DNA of 13,773 nt. It comes from Pseudomonas sp. (GTDB lineage: Bacteria; Pseudomonadota; Gammaproteobacteria; Pseudomonadales; Pseudomonadaceae). The position numbers and the translations under genes were made by a program. This document shows positions 1-8,428 of the stretch, one piece after another. Under the pieces are notes generated by a model, which ran no database searches, was not told the origin of the DNA, and saw only the letters and a list, made by a program, of their open reading frames with translations. Numbering within the stretch: position 1 is the first letter of the stretch; every line of letters starts with the position of its first letter. The DNA is taken from positions 1 to 13,773 of the forward strand of contig JAPLSD010000082.1 of the NCBI GenBank assembly GCA_026398835.1. Direction: 5' to 3'.

Positions 1-2255
1 AGGCGAATCGACGACCCGGAAGGTACGCTCAGATGATGCGGCGCCAGCTCATCCAGGCGTTGCGGTAAGGGCCACGGCAGTAGGTTATGGACAATGCTGG
101 CCAGTTCCAGATTGGCGAAATGGCTCAGCCGCGAGACCTTGCTCAGATAGGGTTGCAACCAGTTTTCCAGATTAGCCAGCAGCGCCGTATCGCTGACATC
201 CGGCCATTCGCTCTGCCCTTTCCCCTCCATATCCAGCTGACGCAGCAACGCCACCCGCGCCTGCCACTGGCGCAACTCCTGCGTCCATGGCAACAACTCA
301 AGCCCTTTGCGCCGCACCAGATTCACCAGCGCCTGGCTGCGTGCCGCCTCATCCAGTCCGGTCAGCGGCTCGCGGCTGAGTACCAGTTCGCCGACTTTAC
401 GTTGCCGCTCGGCCCGCAACACACCTTCGCGCTCGTCCCAGTCGAGCTGATCGACATTGCGCACCTGCTCAGACAGTACCGAGTCGAACAGGGCCGGATC
501 AAAATCCGCCGCCAGATAAATCCGTTCTTCACGCTGCCCCTGCCGACTGCCCAGATCGGCAATCACCAACCAGGGTTGCTTCATCAGGCTATCGGCCTCG
601 GCGAACAGCGCGGCGCGACCGTTGGCCAAGCGATACTCAGCCCCACCGGCACGCCGTTGCTGCGCGACGCGATCCGGGTAGGCCAGGGCCAGCAGTGCGC
701 CAAGCCAGCGCGGATGATCAGGATCACTGACCGGCTCCTGCGCTTTACCCCGCAAATACCCCCGGTATTGCCGAGCCAATTGCCGGGCCCGCTGAACGCC
801 ACCTTGAGCGCCGCGAGCCGCTCGCTCTTCGCCGGACAACAGCACCAGCCGGCTGTGCAAATCCGCACCGGCGCCACGCAGAATGTCCCGTTCACCGAGC
901 AATGCGGCCACGTCGCAAGCCATGTCCGCCAGCCCCAGCGCCTGCCCACGCAACAACAAATGCGCGATGCGCGGATGGGCCGGCAGTTCGGCCATTGCCT
1001 GACCGTGACGGGTCAGCTTCCAGTCCTCAGCGGTCTTGCCCTCCAACGCGCCCAAACGCTCGAGCAAATCCTGAGCCTGTGCATAAGCCGCCGCCGGTGG
1101 CACATCGAGCCAGATCAATTGCCCAGGCGTCACACCCCAACGTCCCAGTTGCAAGGCCAGACCCGCGAGGTCGGCCGAGAGAATTTCCGCACTGGCGTAA
1201 GCCGCCAATTGCTCGTGCTGGTCCTGTGACCACAGGCGATAACATACGCCCGGCTCCAGACGCCCCGCTCGCCCGGCACGTTGGGTGGCACTGGCGCGGG
1301 AGATCCGTTGAGTGTCGAGACGCGTCATGCCGCTGCCCGGATCGAAACGCGGCACCCGCGCCAACCCGGCATCGATCACCACCCGCACACCGTCGATGGT
1401 CAGGCTGGTTTCAGCGATGTTGGTGGCCAACACGACTTTGCGCTGGCCGGGCGGTGCCGGGTCGATGGCGGCGCGTTGTGCGGCCAGATCCAGCTCACCA
1501 TGCAGCGGGCAGAGCAGCACTTCAGTACGCTCGCCCAGCGCGTCGGCCAATTGTTGATGGACCCGGCGGATCTCCGCTTGCCCCGGCAGAAACACCAGCA
1601 GGCTGCCACTTTCGTCGTTCAAGGCTTCGAGGATGGTCTGCACCAGCCGCGGTTCGATGAATTCCCCCGGCTGAAACGCCCGGCCCCAGCGCATCTCTAC
1701 CGGGTACATGCGTCCTTCGCTGCGCAAAATCGGCGCGTCATCGAGCAGACCTGCGAGGCGCTCGCCTTCGAGGGTCGCCGACATCAAGAGAATCTTCAGC
1801 GGCTGATCGTCACGAAACAAATCGCGGCCATTGAGACTCAATGCCAGCGCTAGATCAGCATCGAGACTACGCTCGTGAAATTCATCGAAGATCAGCAAAC
1901 CGACGCCATCCAGCGCCGGGTCATCTTGCAGACGGCGGGTGAGAATCCCCTCGGTAACCACTTCGATGCGAGTGTTCGGCCCTACTTTGCTGTCGAGGCG
2001 AATCCGATAGCCCACGGTTTCGCCGACTTTTTCTCCCAACTCACTGGCCAGCCGTTCGGCGGCCGCGCGAGCAGCGAGGCGACGCGGTTCGAGCATCAGA
2101 ATGGTTTGCCCCGCCAGCCATGGCTCATTCAATAATGCCAACGGCACGCGGGTGGTTTTACCGGCGCCGGGCGGTGCTTCGAGCACGGCTTCGTGGCGTG
2201 TCGCCAAGGCTTCACGCAGCGCGGGTAAAACTTCATCAATCGGCAGAGAAATCAT
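1..2255 (-). CDS. hrpB: ATP-dependent RNA helicase HrpB (3' end beyond window)
   Basis: DEAH/DExH-type superfamily 2 helicase of the HrpB family. I translated the reverse strand from the ATG at 2255-2253 down to base 1 and found no stop, giving about 751 codons; the family is usually a little over 800 residues, so roughly the last 80-90 lie outside. Visible motifs in order: Walker A APPGAGKTT near residue 27-35, motif Ia EPRRLAARAAAERL, motif II DEFHERS, motif III SATL, and motif VI QRAGRAGR (coded around 1263-1286). The last visible residues (APHHLSVPSGS) match the HrpB C-terminal domain. A GGAG ribosome site lies a few bases upstream of the ATG. It is divergent from the lipoprotein gene. 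The cellular role is poorly defined; the name does not mean type III secretion. Identification is secure. Confidence 0.95.
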   Translation of the reverse strand, partial: MISLPIDEVLPALREALATRHEAVLEAPPGAGKTTRVPLALLNEPWLAGQTILMLEPRRLAARAAAERLASELGEKVGETVGYRIRLDSKVGPNTRIEVVTEGILTRRLQDDPALDGVGLLIFDEFHERSLDADLALALSLNGRDLFRDDQPLKILLMSATLEGERLAGLLDDAPILRSEGRMYPVEMRWGRAFQPGEFIEPRLVQTILEALNDESGSLLVFLPGQAEIRRVHQQLADALGERTEVLLCPLHGELDLAAQRAAIDPAPPGQRKVVLATNIAETSLTIDGVRVVIDAGLARVPRFDPGSGMTRLDTQRISRASATQRAGRAGRLEPGVCYRLWSQDQHEQLAAYASAEILSADLAGLALQLGRWGVTPGQLIWLDVPPAAAYAQAQDLLERLGALEGKTAEDWKLTRHGQAMAELPAHPRIAHLLLRGQALGLADMACDVAALLGERDILRGAGADLHSRLVLLSGEERAARGAQGGVQRARQLARQYRGYLRGKAQEPVSDPDHPRWLGALLALAYPDRVAQQRRAGGAEYRLANGRAALFAEADSLMKQPWLVIADLGSRQGQREERIYLAADFDPALFDSVLSEQVRNVDQLDWDEREGVLRAERQRKVGELVLSREPLTGLDEAARSQALVNLVRRKGLELLPWTQELRQWQARVALLRQLDMEGKGQSEWPDVSDTALLANLENWLQPYLSKVSRLSHFANLELASIVHNLLPWPLPQRLDELAPHHLSVPSGSSIR

Positions 2256-2278
2256 GCTGGCTCCAAAACAGAGCGGCG

Positions 2279-2284
2279 AGTATA
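2279..2284 (-). promoter_or_regulatory. Possible -10 box for hrpB
   Basis: Reverse strand TATACT matches the sigma-70 -10 consensus at five of six positions and lies about 24 bases before the hrpB ATG. No good -35 box is seen at 16-18 bases, so this is a tentative call. Confidence 0.3.
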
Positions 2285-2374
2285 ACGGCGAACTGCCAAG
2301 CATTAATCATGGTCTGAACTGATAGCGACAACGCTCTTTCACCGTTTCGTTTCGAGTTTGCTCAGGAGATCCAC

Positions 2375-2794
2375 ATGCGTATTCCTTCACGTGTTATTGG
2401 CGGCGTTCTGCTCGCTACCCTACTGACCCAAATGACCGCTTGCGGTTCGATCTTCTTCCCGGACCGCCGCGGCCAGATCGAAGGCAAAATCGACCCGGTG
2501 GTGGCGGCCCTCGACGCGGTGGGTTTGTTGTTCTACATCATTCCTGGGCTGATCGCTTTCGGCGTAGACTTCGCCACCGGCGCCATCTACCTGGAACCTG
2601 GCAAGACTGCACAAGTTACGCCGGAAAAACTCCAGCAGGCCATCGATGCTGACGGCAAGGTCGATAACAGCAAGTTGCAGGCTATTCTCGAAAGCGAACT
2701 GGGCCGCAGCTTTCCGCTGGATGATCCGCGTCTGATCCAGCACAAAGGCAGTGTTCAGCAACTGGCCATGTACGGCCTGCAACCCGCCGCGTGA
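2375..2794 (+). CDS. Small predicted lipoprotein of unknown function
   Basis: Encodes 139 residues. The start is supported by a strong AGGAG ribosome site about 8 bases upstream. The N-terminus is a lipoprotein signal: basic MRIPSR, hydrophobic VIGGVLLATLL, then the lipobox MTAC with the lipidated cysteine near residue 23, so the mature protein should be anchored in the cell envelope. After it comes a hydrophobic stretch (about residues 45-72, LDAVGLLFYIIPGLIAFGVD) ending in ATGAIYLEPG, reminiscent of YceK-type small lipoproteins, and a soluble C-terminus. Such proteins are conserved in Pseudomonas but I know no function. It is followed after 30 bases by fieF on the same strand, so co-transcription is possible. 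The domain assignment is weak; lipoprotein status is well supported. Confidence 0.85.
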   Translation: MRIPSRVIGGVLLATLLTQMTACGSIFFPDRRGQIEGKIDPVVAALDAVGLLFYIIPGLIAFGVDFATGAIYLEPGKTAQVTPEKLQQAIDADGKVDNSKLQAILESELGRSFPLDDPRLIQHKGSVQQLAMYGLQPAA

Positions 2795-2824
2795 TATCGC
2801 GTACTCGAAGGAACGTAAACACCC

Positions 2825-3727
2825 ATGACCAGTAGCCCGGAACACGCTCGCCTGTTGCGTCTGGCGACACGCGCCTCGCTGGCGGTGGCGAGCATTCTGA
2901 TCGTAGCCAAGGCCATCGCCTGGTGGTTGAGTGGCTCGGTCAGTCTGCTGGCCGGTCTCACCGACTCCCTGCTCGACGGCGCCGCCTCGTTTCTCAACCT
3001 GCTGGCGGTGCATTACGCGCTACGCCCGGCGGACGATGACCATCGTTATGGGCACGGCAAAGCCGAATCGCTATCGGGCATTGCCCAGGCGCTGTTTATC
3101 GCGGTGAGTGCGGTGTTGATTGCGGTGCAAGCGCTCGAGCGTCTGAAAAACCCGGAACCGCTGGGGGCTCCGTGGGTGGGTATCGGCGTGATGCTCTTGT
3201 CACTGGCGCTGACGGTCGCGCTATTAATGGTGCAACATCGGGTGATCCGCGAAACCGGCTCGACTGCAATTCGCGCTGACTCGCTGCATTACCGCTCCGA
3301 TCTGCTGCTCAACGCCGGCATCCTGGTGGCGCTGGTGCTGGCCAGTTTTGGCTGGCAGCAACTGGATGCCTGGTTTGGTCTGGCGATCGCGGTGTACATC
3401 CTCTGGAGCGCCGTGCAAATCGCGCGGGAAAGCGTTGCGATATTGATGGATGAAGAACTGCCGCCGGACGTCAGCCAGCACATGCTCGAGCTGGCCTGCA
3501 GCGTACCCGGCGTACTCGGCGCCCATGACCTGCGCACACGGATCTCCGGCAGACACTGGTTCGTACAATTGCATTTGGAGTTACCGGGTGAGCTGACGTT
3601 ATCCGTCGCTCACGGCATCAGTGATCGTGCCGCCGAGGCGATCAACGCCGTTTACCCACGGGCCGAGGTGCTGGTGCACGCCGACCCGCAAGAAGTAGTG
3701 ACCGCCGAGAAGGTTTCTATTCAGTAG
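2825..3727 (+). CDS. fieF: Cation diffusion facilitator, FieF/YiiP type
   Basis: Encodes a 300-residue inner-membrane divalent metal/proton antiporter of the CDF family, which exports Zn2+ or Fe2+. Residues matching the metal sites of E. coli YiiP all occur with a constant +2 offset: site A D47, D51, H155, D159, and site B D70, H73, H77 in the DDDHRYGHGKAESL segment. About six hydrophobic helices cover residues 12-200, followed by a cytoplasmic C-terminal domain (about 205-300) with histidines and an HADP motif near the end, as in the YiiP dimer domain. A GAAGGA ribosome site precedes the ATG. Its stop overlaps tail to tail by 7 bp with the stop of the repeat protein on the other strand. No metal-responsive operator was recognised. 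The exact metal preference cannot be read from sequence. Confidence 0.94.
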   Translation: MTSSPEHARLLRLATRASLAVASILIVAKAIAWWLSGSVSLLAGLTDSLLDGAASFLNLLAVHYALRPADDDHRYGHGKAESLSGIAQALFIAVSAVLIAVQALERLKNPEPLGAPWVGIGVMLLSLALTVALLMVQHRVIRETGSTAIRADSLHYRSDLLLNAGILVALVLASFGWQQLDAWFGLAIAVYILWSAVQIARESVAILMDEELPPDVSQHMLELACSVPGVLGAHDLRTRISGRHWFVQLHLELPGELTLSVAHGISDRAAEAINAVYPRAEVLVHADPQEVVTAEKVSIQ

Positions 3728-5049
3728 GCCACCTGATAACCGCGATTGCTCAGGCAGTCGCCCTGCGCTTGACGGTAGGCCTGCACTATCGCAGGCGCCG
3801 GTTGATAGGTGACGGCTGCCGGATCGAAGCCGCTTTGCTCGACTGCCCAGCGATAACAGTCATAGCGATCCTGATTGACCTGCTCAGGTGTTTGCCCATT
3901 GGCCGGGTAAGCGATCACGTCATAACCGTTGCTGACCGGTTGTGGGCTGGCAACCGGTGGATCGACAACCACATACTCCTGGGTGCTCTCTTCGTACATG
4001 TAATAAGCGCCGGCCGCGAGAAAGAGCAGTGCGCCGCCGATCCAGACTTCCTGCGCGTAATCGGGCAGGTAACCCACGCGGATGCCACGAGGCGGCCTGA
4101 CCACCACATACCGCGGGCCTTGTGGGCGATACCAGTAACCGCTGGAGAAGAAGTAATCCTGACCGCGATACGGCACACGGTAATTGCGATCCGGGAACCG
4201 ATCGATCACATAACCCGGCCGGTATTGAGGGCCTGGGCCCCAGCCGTTGCCATGCCCCTCCGGACGACCCGGCCAGCGATGATCGTCATTGCGGCGACCG
4301 TCATCACCCTGACGCGAACCGGCGCCACCGGCCTGCCAGTGTTGATCGTGGTCGTTACGCCGAGGCACGTCCTGATAGTAGCCACGCTGTGGCTCCTGGG
4401 TCTGGCGGACGGTATCCGGCCGACTTTGAATCGGCAGGTTGTTGCTTGGTTGCTGCTGCACCGGTCGGTTGTTGCTCGGTTGCTGCTGCACCGGCAGGTT
4501 GTTGCTCGGTTGCTGCTGCACCGGCCGGTTGTTGCTCGGTTGCTGCTGCACCGGCAGGTTGTTGCTCGGTTGCTGCTGCACCGGCCGGTTGTTGCTCGGT
4601 TGCTGCTGCATCGGCAGGTTGTTGCTCGGTTGCTGCTGCACCGGCCGGTTGTTGCTCGGTTGCTGCTGCATCGGCAGGTTGTTGCTCGGTTGCTGCTGCA
4701 CCGGCCGGCCCTGCTCATTGGGATCATGCTGCGGACGGTTTTGCCACTGGCCGCCCTGATTCTGGCCGTTGTGTTCGAACTGTCGGCTGTTCTCGCCGCG
4801 AATAATCTCGTTCTGCGGGCGAGGCTGATTATTTTGCGGACGTTGTTGATTGTTCTCTGGACGTGGCTGATTGTTCTCCGGACGCTGTTGATTATTTCCC
4901 GAGCGCCCTTCGGAACCATGGTCACGCTGTCCCCCGCCATTTTGACCATGAGGATGCTGCTGATCATCCCCTTCCCCAGCCAGCAATTGCGCGCTGACAC
5001 TCATGCACAGCAAACCAACACCTGCCAAACGCCAGATGCGCGACTTCAT
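3721..5049 (-). CDS. Exported Q/N/P-rich repeat protein (DUF6515-like C-terminus)
   Basis: Encodes 442 residues. I start it at the ATG at 5049 because AGGA lies about 6 bases upstream; a GTG at 5061 in the same frame would swallow that site. The N-terminus is a signal peptide (MKSRIWRLAGVGLLCMSVSA, likely cleaved around residues 22-27). Next is a low-complexity region: seven-residue units of the NNQ-RP-E/Q type (about residues 45-75), then nine QQQPSNN units (about 115-206). An arginine/glycine/histidine-rich linker follows. The C-terminal part has an aromatic section with FPDRNYRVPYRGQDYFFSSGYWYRP, one hydrophobic segment (EVWIGGALLFLAAGAYYM) and a final cysteine pair (DRYDCYRW and GDCLSNRGY). 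The ordered C-terminus resembles the DUF6515 family of exported proteins. Function is unknown; an envelope location with a flexible extended arm is inferred. Confidence 0.85.
   Translation of the reverse strand: MKSRIWRLAGVGLLCMSVSAQLLAGEGDDQQHPHGQNGGGQRDHGSEGRSGNNQQRPENNQPRPENNQQRPQNNQPRPQNEIIRGENSRQFEHNGQNQGGQWQNRPQHDPNEQGRPVQQQPSNNLPMQQQPSNNRPVQQQPSNNLPMQQQPSNNRPVQQQPSNNLPVQQQPSNNRPVQQQPSNNLPVQQQPSNNRPVQQQPSNNLPIQSRPDTVRQTQEPQRGYYQDVPRRNDHDQHWQAGGAGSRQGDDGRRNDDHRWPGRPEGHGNGWGPGPQYRPGYVIDRFPDRNYRVPYRGQDYFFSSGYWYRPQGPRYVVVRPPRGIRVGYLPDYAQEVWIGGALLFLAAGAYYMYEESTQEYVVVDPPVASPQPVSNGYDVIAYPANGQTPEQVNQDRYDCYRWAVEQSGFDPAAVTYQPAPAIVQAYRQAQGDCLSNRGYQVAY
4438..4707 (-). repeat. Nine tandem 30-bp units (60-bp higher-order period) inside a coding gene
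   Basis: Nine in-frame 30-bp units start every 30 bases from 4438 to 4678 and encode QQQPSNN followed alternately by L-P and R-P tripeptides, so the true period is 60 bp. The 60-base blocks are almost identical, differing at only a few positions (for example the leftmost unit reads CTTGG where the others read CTCGG). This near identity points to recent expansion or homogenisation. Confidence 0.95.
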
Positions 5050-5231
5050 GCTATTCCTCACTGCGGTTCAGGGCCTATCCATAAGACTGGAAAAGCGTAG
5101 GACGGTTCTGCGACAGCTTATCAGTCACGAGACTTATTTGATCGATTCGACGCTCTGCAGTGTGAGGCGACCAGCGGACCTGTCTGCACCCTGAATGCTG
5201 CTCATGAAATAACCGTTAACAACTTCTCACC

Positions 5232-5258
5232 ATTGAAACCGCCGCCGACCTGCCCCAT
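5232..5258 (+). promoter_or_regulatory. Sigma-32 (RpoH) heat-shock-type promoter before lon
   Basis: ATTGAAA at 5232-5238 and CCCCAT at 5253-5258 are separated by 14 bases. The RpoH consensus is CTTGAAA, 13-15 bases, CCCCAT, so only one position differs. Transcription would start near 5265, about 25 bases before the lon ATG. This agrees with Lon-family genes being heat-shock controlled. Read from sequence, not tested. Confidence 0.65.
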
Positions 5259-7315
5259 CTAACTTCCATACCCTATGCGCAGGTGCCCCATGAGCGACCA
5301 GCAAGAATTCCCGGAAGATCCCAACGACTACGCCGATCCAGAAAACGCCGAAAACCACACCGCGAGCACTGGTCTGGCCCTTCCTGGGCAGAATCTGCCG
5401 GACAAGGTCTACATCATTCCGATTCACAATCGGCCGTTCTTCCCGGCGCAAGTGTTACCGGTCATCGTCAACGAAGAGCCCTGGGCCGAAACCCTGGAGT
5501 TGGTCAGCAAATCCGATCATCACTCCCTGGCGCTGTTCTACATGGACACGCCGCAAGAAGACCCTCGACATTTCGACACCTCGAGCCTGCCGCTCTACGG
5601 CACACTGGTGAAGGTCCACCACGCCAGCCGCGAAGGCGGCAAACTGCAATTTGTCGCCCAGGGCCTGACCCGCGTGCGCATTCGCACCTGGCTCAAGCAC
5701 CATCGCCCGCCGTATCTGGTGGAAGTCGAATACCCGCACCAGCCAAGCGATCCGACCGACGAGGTCAAGGCTTACGGCATGGCGCTGATCAACGCGATCA
5801 AGGAATTGCTGCCGCTCAACCCGCTGTACAGCGAAGAGCTGAAGAATTACCTCAACCGCTTCAGCCCCAACGACCCGTCGCCTCTTACCGACTTCGCCGC
5901 CGCCCTCACTTCGGCGACAGGCAGCGAGCTGCAAGAAGTGCTCGATTGCGTGCCGATGCTCAAGCGCATGGAAAAAGTTCTGCCAATGCTGCGCAAGGAA
6001 GTTGAAGTCGCGCGGTTGCAGAAAGAAATCTCCGCCGAAGTGAACCGCAAGATCGGCGAGCATCAGCGTGAATTCTTCCTCAAGGAGCAGCTCAAGGTTA
6101 TCCAGCAGGAACTGGGTCTTACAAAGGACGACCGCAGCGCCGACATCGAACAGTTCGAGCAGCGCCTGGTGGGCAAAGTCCTGCCGCCTCAGGCGCAAAA
6201 GCGCGTCGAAGAGGAAATGAACAAGCTGTCGATCCTTGAAACCGGCTCGCCGGAATACGCGGTGACCCGCAATTACCTGGAGTGGGCAACAGCGGTACCG
6301 TGGGGTGTGTATGGCGAGGACAATCTCGACCTCAAACACGCGCGCAAAGTGCTCGATCAACACCACGCCGGGCTTGGTGACATCAAGACCCGGATTCTCG
6401 AATTCCTCGCAGTGGGTGCCTATAAAGGCGAGATCAGCGGTTCCATCGTGCTGCTGGTCGGTCCGCCGGGTGTGGGCAAGACCAGCGTCGGCAGGTCCAT
6501 CGCCGAATCCCTCGGGCGGCCGTTCTATCGCTTCAGCGTCGGCGGCATGCGTGATGAAGCGGAGATCAAGGGCCACCGCCGGACCTACATCGGCGCCCAA
6601 CCGGGCAAGCTGGTGCAGGCCCTTAAAGACGTCGAAGTGATGAACCCGGTGATCATGCTCGACGAGATTGACAAAATGGGCCAGAGCTACCAGGGCGATC
6701 CGGCCTCGGCGCTGCTGGAAACCCTTGATCCGGAACAGAACGTCGAATTCCTCGACCATTACCTGGACTTGCGTCTGGACCTGTCGAAAGTGCTGTTCGT
6801 CTGCACCGCCAATACCCTGGATTCAATCCCCAGTCCGCTGCTGGACCGGATGGAAGTGATTCGTCTGTCCGGTTATATCACTGAAGAAAAAATAGCCATC
6901 GCCAAGCGTCACTTGTGGCCCAAACAGCTGGAAAAGGCCGGTGTTTCCAAAGGCAGCCTGTCCATCAGCGACGGCGCTCTGCGCGCGGTGATCGACGGTT
7001 ATGCCCGCGAGGCCGGAGTGCGGCAACTGGAAAAGCAACTGGGCAAACTGGTGCGCAAATCAGTGATGAAGCTGATCGACGAGCCGAACGCGGTGATCAA
7101 GATCGGCAACAAGGACCTGGAAGCCTCCCTTGGTATGCCGGTGTTCCGCAATGAACAAGTGCTGTCCGGCACCGGAGTAATCACCGGGCTGGCCTGGACC
7201 AGCATGGGCGGCGCCACCCTGCCGATCGAAGCAACGCGGATTCACACGCTCAATCGCGGCTTTAAACTCACCGGACAATTGGGTGACGTGATGAAGGAAT
7301 CCGCCGAAATCGCCT

Positions 7316-7331
7316 ACAGCTATACAGCTAT
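7316..7331 (+). repeat. 8-bp tandem duplication that breaks lon
   Basis: ACAGCTAT at 7316-7323 is repeated immediately at 7324-7331. One copy gives the expected reading AYSY-VSSHLKQF; two copies shift the frame and bring a stop at 7345-7347. It could be slipped replication or the footprint of a transposon with an 8-bp target duplication that was excised. Confidence 0.9.
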
Positions 7332-7628
7332 GTCAGCTCTCATCTGAAACAATTCGGTGGCGATCCTAAGTTCTTCGACGAAGCCTTCGTTCATCTGCAT
7401 GTACCTGAAGGCGCGACACCAAAAGACGGCCCGAGCGCCGGGGTGACCATGGCCAGTGCGTTGCTGTCGCTGGCGCGCAACCAGCCGCCGAAAAAAGGCG
7501 TGGCCATGACTGGCGAACTGACCCTGACCGGCCATGTGCTGCCCATTGGCGGTGTGCGCGAGAAAGTCATCGCGGCCCGGCGGCAGAAGATCTACGAATT
7601 GATCCTGCCGGAACCTAATCGCGGCAAC

Positions 7629-7715
7629 TTCGAGGAACTGCCGGATTACCTTAAGGAAGGGATTACCGTGCACTTCGCCAAGCGCTTTGCGGATGTGGCG
7701 AAGGTGTTGTTCTAA
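7629..7715 (+). repeat. lon 3'-end repeat, copy 1 (attached to lon)
   Basis: The last 28 codons plus stop of lon (FEELPDYLKEGITVHF to KVLF, TAA). A diverged second copy with the same coding content lies at 9026-9112. Confidence 0.9.
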
Positions 7716-7722
7716 CCCACAA

Positions 7723-7761
7723 AAAATGCGCGCTGTTCTGTTCAAACAAACGGCGCGTTTT
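7723..7761 (+). terminator. Possible lon terminator hairpin
   Basis: AAAATGCGC at 7723-7731 pairs with GCGCGTTTT at 7753-7761 (nine pairs, one G-T), starting 8 bases after the lon stop. The loop is long (21 bases) and the U tract short. The T tract is also where the IS5-type element inserted. Its A and T arms could let it work in both directions. Confidence 0.45.
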
Positions 7762-7763
7762 AG

Positions 7764-8325
7764 GGAAACTCCGATCAACTTGCTGCAATCGCGCGGTAGA
7801 CCGCGTTTTCCTCGCCATGCAGCAGTTCGGCAACCTGGGTGACATCGGCTACATTCGCCGCCGTGCCGTGAACGTGATGAACCAGCCCCGACTCAACATC
7901 AGCGCCGATATGCGCCTTCATCCCAAAGAAATACTGGTTACCTTTCTTGGTCTGGTGCATCTCAGGATCACGTTTTCCGTCCTCGTTTTTAGTCGAACTG
8001 GCGCATGGGCGTGATTTCATACAGCGCTTCCTCCATGGCCGGATCGCTCAGGGAGAACCAGTTCTGCAACAGGTGAATACGCAGCATGGTTTCCGGCGGA
8101 TACGGTTTGCGGCCACCGCCAGCCTTCGGATAATACGGCTCAATCAACGCCAACAAACCGTTCCAGGGCACGACCTGATCCATCTCGGCGAGGGACCGTT
8201 CGCGGCGTGTTTGCTTGCGCTTGCCGGCGTATTCGAAGTCGGAAAAGCTCATCTGGCTCATGGAGCGCTCGGGTCAGGTGGTGAGGCCGTATTTCAGCAT
8301 ACTTGAGGACTTGTTCGGAGTTTCC
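7764..8325 (-). mobile_element. 562-bp internally deleted IS5-family element
   Basis: Both ends are intact: the left end begins GGAAACTCCGATCAACTTG (7764-7782) and the right end, read inwards from 8325, begins GGAAACTCCGAACAAGTCC. The first 11 bases are identical, with further matches after. Both are flanked by TTAG (7760-7763 and 8326-8329), the YTAR-type 4-bp target duplication of the IS5 group. A complete element of this group is about 1.2 kb, so about half is missing, in two places. Without transposase activity it could only move if a full relative supplies the enzyme. Confidence 0.88.
7775..8261 (-). pseudogene. IS5-family transposase remnant, two internal deletions
   Basis: The first about 87 residues are a normal IS5-group N-terminus (MSQMSFSDFEYAGKRK through [18 protein letters not shown], 8261 down to about 7995). 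The sequence then jumps, out of frame, to the middle of the protein ([20 protein letters not shown], about 7995 down to 7800), and stops after HGEENAVY close to the left terminal repeat. Compared with the family as I remember it, the VDAT segment with the first catalytic Asp, the DAGYTG segment with the second, and the C-terminal Glu are all missing, so it cannot be active. A short TTCG microhomology could account for the first junction. Confidence 0.88.
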
Positions 8326-8410
8326 TTAGATACAGTGCTCCCTCAAACCTCTCAAGTCCTCTATAAACGGAAGGCATCCGCGAGTTAGTTATAGCAATCC
8401 ATTCTAAAGA

Positions 8411-8428
8411 ACTGTCAAAGTTGACAGT
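8411..8428. promoter_or_regulatory. Perfect 8+2+8 palindrome overlapping a consensus -35 box
   Basis: ACTGTCAA-AG-TTGACAGT is a perfect inverted repeat 66 bases before the start of the orphan gene. Its right arm contains TTGACA (8421-8426), a full sigma-70 -35 box. No convincing -10 box is found 16-18 bases downstream (TCCATC lies there). A repressor operator is possible; which protein would bind is unknown. The surrounding 8330-8494 has no other feature I can support apart from the ribosome site. Confidence 0.4.

Larger units (their letters stand above)
5290..7715 (+). pseudogene. lon: Second Lon-family ATP-dependent protease (AsrA-like), frameshifted before its catalytic site
   Basis: Lon is a cytoplasmic ATP-driven serine protease that degrades misfolded and regulatory proteins. 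The start is ATG 5290 with AGGTG just upstream. The order is typical: N-terminal substrate domain (about residues 35-235), coiled coil, then the AAA+ module with Walker A GPPGVGKT at 391-398 and Walker B LDEIDK with D458/E459, then the protease domain from about residue 635. At 7316-7331 the 8-mer ACAGCTAT occurs twice in tandem. This shifts the frame, so translation ends at 7347 after 685 residues. In the other frame the gene runs intact to TAA at 7715. Removing 8 bases restores an 805-residue protein with Ser713 (DGPSAGV) and Lys756 (GGVREK), 43 apart like E. coli S679/K722. The product made should keep ATPase parts but lose proteolysis. The gene precedes icp as PA0779 (asrA) precedes PA0778, so it is probably the AsrA paralogue rather than the main Lon. 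Confidence 0.92.

Noticed and set aside
87..1853. Several long plus-strand open frames opposite hrpB
   Set aside because: The minus strand is open throughout and carries all helicase motifs. The plus-strand frames have no recognisable domains and are a GC-rich codon effect.
4438..4707. Regular 30-bp period that could suggest a CRISPR array
   Set aside because: The units are contiguous with no unique spacers, and they encode an in-frame peptide repeat.
3769..5100. Long open frame (443 codons, plus strand) opposite the repeat protein
   Set aside because: It is a mirror of the low-complexity repeats. The minus-strand gene has a signal peptide, ribosome site and a recognisable C-terminal domain.
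5455..6759. 434-codon minus-strand open frame inside lon
   Set aside because: It is antisense to clear AAA+ motifs and has no recognisable motif or ribosome site.
7316..7347. Programmed ribosomal frameshift in lon
   Set aside because: A -1 shift would be needed, but there is no slippery heptamer between 7316 and the stop at 7347. The exact 8-bp duplication explains the shift better.
7443..7715. Lon C-terminal fragment as a separate protein
   Set aside because: The ATG lies after the catalytic serine codon and has no ribosome site. It is the shifted remainder of lon.
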